From Candidatus Cloacimonadota bacterium (lineage in GTDB: Bacteria; Cloacimonadota; Cloacimonadia; JGIOTU-2), in assembly GCA_030628975.1 (NCBI GenBank), contig DAOVPZ010000001.1:1-37911 (forward strand): a stretch of 37,911 nt of DNA, given 5' to 3'. How positions within the stretch are numbered: position 1 is the stretch's first letter; the number at the start of each line of letters is the position of its first letter. The translations under genes were made by a program, and so were the position numbers. This document shows, piece by piece, positions 14,743 through 21,929 of the stretch. The notes below the pieces were generated by a model. That model searched no databases and had not been told where the DNA came from. It was given only the letters and a program-made list of their open reading frames with translations.

Positions 14743-16050
14743 ATGAAAAATAATAGATTAACTATTGAGGACATTATAAGGCTTGCTGCTCAGGGAGAAG
14801 GAGAAAATATTGAATTTAAGCTCAAACCTGTAAATATTGCTGAAACTATATGTGCTATGGCAAATACTTCTGGAGGTTATATCATTATAGGTGTAGATAA
14901 TAAAGGTAAGTTGACAGGTATTGCAGAGAAGGAGCAGGAAAGAATACCAGCAGACATTCAAGGTTTGATTCCTACACCCCATATTTCTATAATAAATGTA
15001 AAAGTAAATGAGAAAAATGTTTTAGTTATTAATGTAAAAAAGAGCAAAAGGTTTGTTACTCTTGGTAATAGTGCATACATAAGGATAGGTAGGAGTAATA
15101 AGGCTCTTGATTTAGAAGAACTGGCTATAATTAGTATTGAAGAATTGAAGCTAACCTTTGATTCTCTACCATCATCTGTTTCTAAATCAACTTTAAATCC
15201 ATCTCTTGTCCAGGAATATCTGGAGCTGAGGGAGAAGGTAAGAGGCATACCCATAAGAGGAAATCTTGAAGAAAATATTAAAAAATTGAAAATCATAAAA
15301 GGAGAATATTTGACCATATCTGGTCTTCTCTTTTTCACAGATAAGCCACAAGAACATCTACCCTGGACAGGCATAAGAGTGATTGAAATGTATGCAGATG
15401 GTGAGACAAAAGAGATTCTGGAATTTGACGGTCCTGTATGGAAAGTGATTGATAAAGTCTATGATACACTCATAGTCAAAATTCCAAGAACAGAAATTAG
15501 AACAGGAACCAAAAGAGAGTCCTTTCTTATTTTCCCGGAGGAATCAATAAGGGAAGGAATAATAAACGCAGTTGCGCATAGAAATTACAGAATAAGAGGT
15601 GATATTAGAATTTTCCTATCCCCTGAATCTCTTAGAATAAAAAATCCAGGAAGTTTTCCACCAGGAGTTGACATTGAAGACCCGGAACATATTCCAAGAA
15701 ACCCCATAATTTGCCAATATCTTTATGATATGGGTTATATAGAAAAATATGGATTTGGAATAATAAGAATGAGAAAAGCTGTTGAAGATCATCCAACTGC
15801 ATCAATTGATTTTAATATAGGCGCTTTGAAGACAGAAGTGATATTTGAAAGTAAAAAGAAGGCAACACTAAATGAAAATGAGCGAATAATATTGACACTC
15901 TTAAGAGCAGAACCTCTATCAAGCAGTCAGATTGCTTCACATCTAAAAATGAGCAAAGTAACAATACTTAAGAAACTTGATAGACTGCAGTCAATGAACC
16001 TGATTAAAAAGATAGGCATAGGAAGGAAAACTAAATATACTGTTTCGTAA
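14743..16050 (+). CDS. AlbA_2 (Schlafen-like) DNA-binding regulator with GHKL-type C-terminal region
   Basis: 435 residues of the family often annotated as RecG-like or putative transcriptional regulator. The N-terminal AlbA_2 domain has GEGENIEFKLKPVNIAETIC, NTSGGYIIIGVDNKG and the GNSAYIRIGRSN strand. The middle part (about 250-345) is the HATPase_c_4-like region with EGIINAVAHRNYRIRGDIRI, NPGSFPPGVDIEDPEHIPRN and YGFGIIRM. The last 60 residues form a winged helix (LSSSQIASHLKMSKVTILKK). Such proteins act as DNA-binding regulators, some as antitoxins or defence-island switches. It is preceded by a receiver stub and followed by palindromic repeats, and it has no overlap with neighbours. It is slightly less AT-biased than the genes around it, so it reads as an insertion into the cluster. 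Confidence 0.88.
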   Translation: MKNNRLTIEDIIRLAAQGEGENIEFKLKPVNIAETICAMANTSGGYIIIGVDNKGKLTGIAEKEQERIPADIQGLIPTPHISIINVKVNEKNVLVINVKKSKRFVTLGNSAYIRIGRSNKALDLEELAIISIEELKLTFDSLPSSVSKSTLNPSLVQEYLELREKVRGIPIRGNLEENIKKLKIIKGEYLTISGLLFFTDKPQEHLPWTGIRVIEMYADGETKEILEFDGPVWKVIDKVYDTLIVKIPRTEIRTGTKRESFLIFPEESIREGIINAVAHRNYRIRGDIRIFLSPESLRIKNPGSFPPGVDIEDPEHIPRNPIICQYLYDMGYIEKYGFGIIRMRKAVEDHPTASIDFNIGALKTEVIFESKKKATLNENERIILTLLRAEPLSSSQIASHLKMSKVTILKKLDRLQSMNLIKKIGIGRKTKYTVS

Positions 16051-16467
16051 AGGGCGTATTAACGAAAAATGTTAACGAAAAGGTTTACGAAAAGTTTACA
16101 TTAAAAAACTCGGGACATCCCATTAAATAGGAAAAGATTTAACCCCAGTGAAATAAATAAAGATTTCACAGGGCAGGAGGGGAAGGCAACGGAGCATGAA
16201 AATAACACACCCCACGGCTGAAGCCGTATACCCTCTTGCTAGAGAGGAATTCCAAAAAATCCCCTCTTGAGAGGGGTGGACACCGACTTGTCGGTGGACG
16301 GGGTGTGTAACCTGCGTGCTATTTACATATGAAACCTACATGTCCTGAAAGAAACTCGGGACACAAAGGAGCATGAAAATTATTAAGGATTTAAAATAGT
16401 TTTATTTTATGAATAAAATATTGTTCGTGTTAGTTCGTGTGGTTCGTGGCAAAAAAAGGATTTTCAG
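16051..16467. repeat. 417-nt gene-free gap filled with repeats
   Basis: No coding sequence is supported. It holds short tandem TTAACGAAAA-like units (16060-16100), a direct repeat pair AAACTCGGGACA at 16106-16117 and 16352-16363, a second pair GGAGCATGAAAAT at 16191-16203 and 16368-16380, the nested palindrome 16205-16308 and a TTCGTG-rich stretch (about 16424-16450) related to the 'cttcgtgtcttngtg' repeats at the right end of the window. TTTACATATGAAAC (about 16323-16336) recurs near 37796. Confidence 0.7.
16205..16308. repeat. nested multi-hairpin palindromic repeat
   Basis: The outer stem ACACACCCC/GGGGTGTGT encloses four hairpins: ACGGCtgaaGCCGT, CCCTCTTgctAGAGAGG, CCCCTCTtgAGAGGGG and CACCGACttGTCGGTG. 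The last module, CACCGACTTGTCGG, also occurs inside the tRNA remnant near 1793-1806. This is a REP/MITE-like element without coding capacity. Confidence 0.75.
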
Positions 16468-17889
16468 ATGAAATATAATATCCTAGTTGTAGATGATAAT
16501 AAACAATTTGTAGAATCTATAAAAATTGCTTTAAAGAAATTTCATATCATAAAAGCATTTTCAATTGAAGAAGCAAAAAATAAGATAAACTCAGAAATAG
16601 ACCTTGTTTTGCTGGATTTAGTATTTGATGAAAACAATCCTGATTATTTGCAAGGGCTGGAATTCTTACCTTATATTCACAAAAATTTTCCGGATTTAAT
16701 TGTAGTAATTATGACAAATTATCCTTCCAAGGACAAAATTGTAGAATCTATTAAATCCGGTGCAGAAGATTTTTTTATTAAAAAAGAATTGGAATGGTCG
16801 GAATGGGAAAAAAGAATAGAAAATTATTGTAGAAATTCACAGAAAATCCGTGAATTAAAAACAAAAAAAAAGGAATTAGAAGAGAAGTATGATGATTCTG
16901 AAATTATTGGAGTTAGTCCTGAAATAGAATTTGTAAAACGGAAACTTCGGGATATAGCACAGCATAGCGATGATATAACTGTCTTTATTCAAGGAGAGAC
17001 CGGAACAGGGAAAAATCTGGCAGTTAAGTATTTCAGAAAATATTCAAAAAGGAAAGAGAAACCATATAAAGAATTTTCTATTTTTGAATTAGCCGATTCT
17101 GTGTTAGAAAGTGAATTATTCGGACATATAAAGGGCTCTTTTACTGGTGCAGATAAAGATAAGATTGGTCTTTTTGAAGCAGCAAATGGAGGCATACTCT
17201 TCCTTGACGAAATTGGTGACTATGATTTAAAAACACAGAAAAAAATTATGAGGTTTATGGAAGATAAGACTATTAGTCCTGTTGGGAGTAACAAAAGTAA
17301 AAAGTTAGACCTCCAATTAATAATGGCAACCAATCAAGATATTCCAGAACTTATCAAAAAAGGTAGATTCAGAGAAGATTTATATCAGAGAATCAATAGG
17401 ATAAAAATTGATTTACCTTCATTAAGAGAAAGAAGAGAGGATATTAAGATTCTAACAGATTACTTTTTTAAACATTTTAGAATAAAAGAAAAAACCAATC
17501 TTAAAGTAATATCAAATGAAGTATATGATATCTTTTACAATTACCAATGGCCTGGTAATGTTAGAGAATTGCAATCAGTTATCTGGGAAGCCTGCACAAA
17601 TGCACGTTTATACAATGATTCAATATTAACTAACAAGCATTTAAGAAAAGAACTAACATCAAAAAATTCTATATTTCAAAACGAAAATGATGATTTAGTA
17701 GTAAAAAAGGCAGAGCTGGAATTAGAAGCGATTGATAAAGCATTAGAAAAAACTTACGGGCGTAAAGCAGAAGCTGCAAAATTGTTGGGAATGAATGCAG
17801 ATCAATTAAGGTATAGGGTATTGAAATTCTATAAAGAAAATAAAATAGATATTAATAAATTTAGAAATATAAGGAAGTATTATGTGTAA
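16468..17889 (+). CDS. NtrC-family sigma-54-dependent response regulator
   Basis: 473 residues in the classical order. Receiver 1-120 with D9-D10 and phospho-acceptor D50 (LVLLDLVFDE), switch Thr in VIMTNYP and Lys in FFIKKE. Central AAA+ domain: Walker A GETGTGK (176-182), sigma-54 contact loop GSFTGA (223-228, Ser for the usual Ala), Walker B GGILFLDEIGD, sensor MATNQD, arginine finger region FREDLYQRIN and WPGNVREL. C-terminal Fis-type helix-turn-helix (AIDKALEKTYGRKAEAAKLL). Phosphorylation should trigger ATP-driven opening of sigma-54 promoters. It overlaps the 151-residue gene by eight bases and sits between the kinase and the receiver-deaminase, so it is likely the transcriptional output of this pathway. 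The only decent -24/-12 site I saw is at 2161. Confidence 0.95.
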   Translation: MKYNILVVDDNKQFVESIKIALKKFHIIKAFSIEEAKNKINSEIDLVLLDLVFDENNPDYLQGLEFLPYIHKNFPDLIVVIMTNYPSKDKIVESIKSGAEDFFIKKELEWSEWEKRIENYCRNSQKIRELKTKKKELEEKYDDSEIIGVSPEIEFVKRKLRDIAQHSDDITVFIQGETGTGKNLAVKYFRKYSKRKEKPYKEFSIFELADSVLESELFGHIKGSFTGADKDKIGLFEAANGGILFLDEIGDYDLKTQKKIMRFMEDKTISPVGSNKSKKLDLQLIMATNQDIPELIKKGRFREDLYQRINRIKIDLPSLRERREDIKILTDYFFKHFRIKEKTNLKVISNEVYDIFYNYQWPGNVRELQSVIWEACTNARLYNDSILTNKHLRKELTSKNSIFQNENDDLVVKKAELELEAIDKALEKTYGRKAEAAKLLGMNADQLRYRVLKFYKENKIDINKFRNIRKYYV

Positions 17890-18337
17890 TGCAGACAAAC
17901 TGTTAAAATCGATTATGAACTATGTAAAATATTTAAATACAACTGATAAAAAATTAGATATAAAGATCAATGGAAATAATACTATGACCTTAAATAGTAA
18001 AACTATAAATTTTCAGTATATATTTAATATTGAAGATGATTTATCATTGAGAAAAATAGTTCAAAATTTTGAAGAAAATAATATTACCGATTTTTATGTT
18101 ATAATAGATTTATTCAAAAATATTAATGAATGGATTACAATTGAATATGTTCGTAAATTACAATTAACAATAGATTATTTGGAAAATCATAAAATGGGTA
18201 AAAGACTTTGTCCTTTTGGGGAGAATACGAAAAATTCCTTTGAAATAACCCTGCAATATTTTCATAATCAATCTTTCAAGGATATTTTAGATAAAACCAC
18301 TATAAATAATATAAATATTTATATCTTAAAGGCATAA
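17882..18337 (+). CDS. unrecognised 151-residue protein
   Basis: No family recognised. The ATG overlaps the end of the sigma-54 activator by eight bases, and its stop lies three bases before the receiver-deaminase gene, so the three are tightly coupled. The sequence is alpha/beta with a hydrophobic core (FYVIIDLFKNINEWITIEYV) and a conserved-looking KRLCPFGENTKNSF loop; no signal peptide, membrane helix or metal site. The tight spacing suggests a partner or regulator of the deaminase, but there is no direct evidence. Confidence 0.65.
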   Translation: MCNADKLLKSIMNYVKYLNTTDKKLDIKINGNNTMTLNSKTINFQYIFNIEDDLSLRKIVQNFEENNITDFYVIIDLFKNINEWITIEYVRKLQLTIDYLENHKMGKRLCPFGENTKNSFEITLQYFHNQSFKDILDKTTINNINIYILKA

Positions 18338-18340
18338 GTA

Positions 18341-21211
18341 ATGGAAAAGATAAAATTTGAGAAATTATTTTTTAAATGTTATAATGTATTAATAAATACT
18401 AAAAAATTAGGTGAATATTTAATAAAAATTGAGAATTATGAAATAACAGAAAAGAATAAAAAAAAGACTAAAAAATCAAAAAAAATTAAATCCAAAGATA
18501 GCAAAAATAATTTTTTAAAAGAACATAAAACAATTATTACTTCAGAAAATTTATCAGATAAGTTATTTGATATTTTAATTAATCATTATAAATCTTCTAG
18601 AGCAGAAAATTATCAAAGTGAATCAACAAGTATAGCTCTCTCTACCTCAACTCATGAAGAGAAGAGAGATTTGGAAGATGAAGAATATAAATGTAATATA
18701 GATGAAGTATTTAAGAACAAAATTTTTCTTTCACTTCATTGGTTTTATGAAGATATGGCTCGTAATCTTGCATGTTCATTTGAAAATTTTAACATAGATA
18801 ATCAAAATAATAAAATTTTAATTATTGATGATAACATTGAGTCAGGTAAATTGAAGAAAAGATATCCACAAATTATCAGAATAATTGAGTACAAGCTCAA
18901 TGAATTAAAAAATTCTAAAAATACAAAAAAAGTAATAAGAGCTGATGTGATAACTGGAGTTAATAATGTAATAGATTTATATGAGCAACTTAATAATTTA
19001 GATAAAATTAAATTAGAAAATGATATTGGGGAAAAGAGAACTTTAAAGTTAAAAGACGTTAAAGTCAAAACTGATGAAAATAGGAGCAATACTACAGATT
19101 TAGAAAAATATCGTTATATCTTTGTTGATCTTTTGATTGGAGAAGAAAATATTGGTTTACAGATTATAAATAGATTAAGGGAACTTCAGGATTATAATTC
19201 CGAACTTAAATATGAAATCATTGCTGTGAGCAGAAGTACCAACACAGAAGATATACAAAAGGCTTTAAATTTTGGTGCTTCTTTTTACATTCCCAAAGAA
19301 CGAATTTTTTCAATTCCTTACCGAATAGCACAATTAGGACCAGAACCGCCTAATTTTATTAATATTGATAAGTCTTTTAAATCTTTGGCAAAATTGCCAA
19401 GAAGAATTCAAAAGTTGCTTCAAACTTCATACTTGAGTTTTAATGGTAAAAAAGATTATAATTGGATTAACTTACTTCCAAAAGCTGATATTCATGTTCA
19501 TTTTGGTGGCTATATGGATGCAAAGATTACTTTGAAACTTTCTTTTTATACAGCTTTACTATCACTTTTAAATTATTTTATTCACGACACTTTTGAAATT
19601 ATTGATAGCAATCTTAGCAAATTGTGGAATGGATTGAATGGGGAAAAGATTAGTGCCGATAATAAGAAGGAATTGCAAAATCTATTGCAAGATATCCAGA
19701 ATCAAGCAAAAATTTATGGAGAATATGCAAAGGATTTATATAAATTATCAAGAATAAAATCAAATACTGGAAATATAGAAATTGAACAAGAACTTAAAAA
19801 TATAAAATCACCTGAGATTTTTTTTGAATATATCGCAGATAAATACAAACACAAATTTTATGGATTAAAACCGTTTCAAGTAATCAGTATTTTTAATGTA
19901 TTCCTCTCTAAAAGTACGGATAGTATTCCAAAAACAGATAACTCTAACCAGAAAGATTTAATGAATATATTAAATTTTGAATTAAATAACAACAATAAGA
20001 AAGACGGGCAAAAAATTATTTTAACGCTTGATAATACTACAAAGGAGATTAAGGAAATTGATGTTAGTAGCCCTAAATTAACAGACAATTTAATAAAGTT
20101 AATTCAGGCAACTCATGGACATAGCATTGATAAGGCTGTTGGAGGTATAACATTAAATTCATTCCTTAAAGGTTGTGATTATACAGGTAGTGATATTCTT
20201 CAAACCAAATATGCAATAAGTGAAGCTGTCCGATATGTTTGCAAGAAAGCTATGAAGGATAATGTTTATTATTTACCATTAAGAGCAACTCCGTTAAATT
20301 TTTGCAGGGGAGGTTTATCAGAAGAGGAAGTTTGGAAAGCAATTAGGACTGGATATAAAGAATTTATAGAAAAAGATATAAATAAAGATGATTATTTTTT
20401 GATTCTCACAATCAAGATAGCTCTAAAACGGCATTATGAAAATAAAGCTATAAAGAAGAATATTAAATTTGGTCTCAAATATAGTTTGGAAAGTCAAATG
20501 AAAGATCATAACCAAAAAAATCAAGATATCAAATATTTTAACTCGAAAGGTTTACCTTCTAAAGATTTTTATAATATTTTGCCTTTTGTTTCTGGATTTG
20601 ATTTAACGGGATTGGAGATAGACTATAATCCTAAAAAATTTAGAGAAGAATTTAAAGAGATATTTGAGCATTGTATACCATTAACAATTCATGCAGGAGA
20701 AGAGACTCCAGCAAAATATATTTGGGAGGCTGCTTATGAACTTCATGCAGATAGAATCGGACATGGTTTATCGTTATCTACCCCTGATGCAAATAAATTG
20801 CGAGACAGATTTAAAGATTTCGATATTTCAATTGAACTGTGTCCTTCAAGCAATTTCTTAACTCAGGAAGGGTTTATGGTTTTTAATCGAGAAACATATT
20901 ATAAATCAAAAAAGGGATCAGAAAGCAACGAACCTAAAGGTGAACAATACCCTTCTTCTGTTTTTCTGGAAAACAATCTTAATTTTGTGGTGTGTACTGA
21001 TGATCCAGCTGTTCAAAATACAGACCTATCTACAGAATATCTGTGGATTTCTGAAATGACATTCAGAGAGCAACAAAAAGGTATAACTAAATGGGAAGCA
21101 TTAAGCTTAATCAGAAATGGGTTTAAATATTGCTTTTTACCTTATGATGTTAAGAGAAAATTACTTAAAATTATTGATCATAAAGTATATAAATTATTAG
21201 AAGGAGAATAA
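18341..21211 (+). CDS. receiver-adenosine deaminase fusion
   Basis: 956 residues. Residues 1-155 are unassigned, with a Lys-rich stretch at 37-60. Residues about 157-325 form a receiver: ILIIDDN (D163-D164), phospho-acceptor candidate D263 (YIFVDLLIGEE), IIAVSRS in place of the switch strand and K319 (YIPKERI). About 50 extra residues separate the first and third strands. From about 378 an amidohydrolase of the adenosine deaminase type follows, with all zinc and catalytic elements: H385-x-H387 (ADIHVHFGG), H784-AGE787, H808 (RIGHG) and D887-D888 (TDDPAV). The HxH to HAGE distance is about 400 residues against about 200 in ordinary ADA, so a large insert is present. It should convert an adenosine-type substrate to the inosine form under phosphorylation control. 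RdrB of RADAR defence is an enlarged ADA too, but a receiver is not part of it as I know it. Confidence 0.88.
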   Translation: MEKIKFEKLFFKCYNVLINTKKLGEYLIKIENYEITEKNKKKTKKSKKIKSKDSKNNFLKEHKTIITSENLSDKLFDILINHYKSSRAENYQSESTSIALSTSTHEEKRDLEDEEYKCNIDEVFKNKIFLSLHWFYEDMARNLACSFENFNIDNQNNKILIIDDNIESGKLKKRYPQIIRIIEYKLNELKNSKNTKKVIRADVITGVNNVIDLYEQLNNLDKIKLENDIGEKRTLKLKDVKVKTDENRSNTTDLEKYRYIFVDLLIGEENIGLQIINRLRELQDYNSELKYEIIAVSRSTNTEDIQKALNFGASFYIPKERIFSIPYRIAQLGPEPPNFINIDKSFKSLAKLPRRIQKLLQTSYLSFNGKKDYNWINLLPKADIHVHFGGYMDAKITLKLSFYTALLSLLNYFIHDTFEIIDSNLSKLWNGLNGEKISADNKKELQNLLQDIQNQAKIYGEYAKDLYKLSRIKSNTGNIEIEQELKNIKSPEIFFEYIADKYKHKFYGLKPFQVISIFNVFLSKSTDSIPKTDNSNQKDLMNILNFELNNNNKKDGQKIILTLDNTTKEIKEIDVSSPKLTDNLIKLIQATHGHSIDKAVGGITLNSFLKGCDYTGSDILQTKYAISEAVRYVCKKAMKDNVYYLPLRATPLNFCRGGLSEEEVWKAIRTGYKEFIEKDINKDDYFLILTIKIALKRHYENKAIKKNIKFGLKYSLESQMKDHNQKNQDIKYFNSKGLPSKDFYNILPFVSGFDLTGLEIDYNPKKFREEFKEIFEHCIPLTIHAGEETPAKYIWEAAYELHADRIGHGLSLSTPDANKLRDRFKDFDISIELCPSSNFLTQEGFMVFNRETYYKSKKGSESNEPKGEQYPSSVFLENNLNFVVCTDDPAVQNTDLSTEYLWISEMTFREQQKGITKWEALSLIRNGFKYCFLPYDVKRKLLKIIDHKVYKLLEGE

Positions 21212-21216
21212 AATTT

Positions 21217-21582
21217 ATGAAGAAAATGCTTTGGATTTCAATTGTTATAGTTTTTGTTTTTGGATTGGGATTAATTGGCTTGTATGTTTTTCAAAATATC
21301 ACAACAACACCTATATTTGTTACATCAATTGGAAAGATAATTTCTAATCCACGTCCATATGAAGATAAGGTTGTGAAGGTTTATGGTGAAGTAACAAAAC
21401 GAAATTCATTTGTGTTTGTAAAATATTTTTTGCTAAAAGATAAAACAGGTGAGATAGCAATTGTTACAAAAAAGGCTATGCCATCAAAAGGTACGAAATT
21501 AAAAGTAAAGGGTAGAGTAAAAGAGAGCTTTTCTATTGGTGATTATCAATTATTGGTTATAGTACAAGAGGATATAAAATAA
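21217..21582 (+). CDS. membrane-anchored OB-fold-like protein
   Basis: 121 residues. One N-terminal transmembrane segment or uncleaved signal (about 4-27, WISIVIVFVFGLGLIGLYVF), then a domain with the tRNA_anti/OB pattern: VTSIGKIISNPRPYEDKVVKVYGEV, FVKYFLLKDKTGEIAIVT and GTKLKVKGRVKESFSIGDY. Such domains bind oligonucleotides or act as generic periplasmic modules. The gene begins five bases after the deaminase stop with a good ribosome site (agaaggagaa), so it is the last member of the + strand cluster. A membrane partner for the deaminase is possible; RADAR loci sometimes carry a small membrane protein, but no homology is claimed. Confidence 0.75.
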   Translation: MKKMLWISIVIVFVFGLGLIGLYVFQNITTTPIFVTSIGKIISNPRPYEDKVVKVYGEVTKRNSFVFVKYFLLKDKTGEIAIVTKKAMPSKGTKLKVKGRVKESFSIGDYQLLVIVQEDIK

Positions 21583-21929
21583 CTTGCAGAAATATAAGAT
21601 AATATAAATGCTTAAGTTTATTTTACTTATCATTTATAAAATTACTTGAGTATCAATTAGGAATTGAATCTACTTTTTCATTTTTTAGAAAATTTTACCA
21701 ATTATCACTATCAAGAATTTTGGATTCTTTATATATCTTCAAAAATCTTCAATTATTTTTTTAGGATCAATTTCCTGAATCTCAAGTAAATCAATATCTT
21801 CTTGTATAAGATTTGTAAAATATCCTTTGCTTCTTTAAACTTATTATTATTTCCTGTAATGAATGTAATACAATCGTAGTTCATTAAATTCATTCTTTTC
21901 TATTTAATTCAAACAGTAATTTTTAAATA
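21583..21929. other. 347-nt convergent gap
   Basis: This lies between the two convergent operons. It contains a near copy of the TTGA-TATCAA motif (21641-21656), a related CACTATCAAGAATT near 21705-21718, and the ITPase fragment at 21739-21893. No clear terminator hairpin was found. Confidence 0.6.
21739..21893 (-). pseudogene. decayed N-terminal fragment of Ham1/RdgB-type ITP/XTP pyrophosphatase
   Basis: On the minus strand ATG 21891-21893 opens MNLMNYDCITFITGNNNKFK, followed by EAKDIL, the hallmark ITFxTGNxxKxxEAxxIL start of Ham1/ITPase proteins. After a frameshift near 21810 the similarity continues as LIQEDIDLLEIQEIDPKKII, matching the family's DLxExQ-x-DPxEI segment, then a stop at 21739-21741. 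The remaining about 130 residues, including the catalytic VEDTGL region, are missing. It lies 37 nt downstream of the helicase-peptidase gene. Ham1 enzymes destroy ITP/dITP, the products expected from deaminated purine nucleotides, so its position facing an adenosine deaminase is notable. Confidence 0.65.

Noticed and set aside
14743..16050. RecG helicase
   Set aside because: No helicase motifs are present; only the AlbA_2, GHKL-like and winged-helix segments that automated annotation often mislabels as RecG-like.
16205..16308. A simple rho-independent terminator for the AlbA_2 gene
   Set aside because: It has five stems, no T tract, and shares modules with another location; it looks like a dispersed repeat.
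8128..21582. Calling the cluster a RADAR system
   Set aside because: There is no RdrA-type ATPase; the AAA+ protein present is an NtrC-family sigma-54 activator, and the deaminase has a receiver domain.
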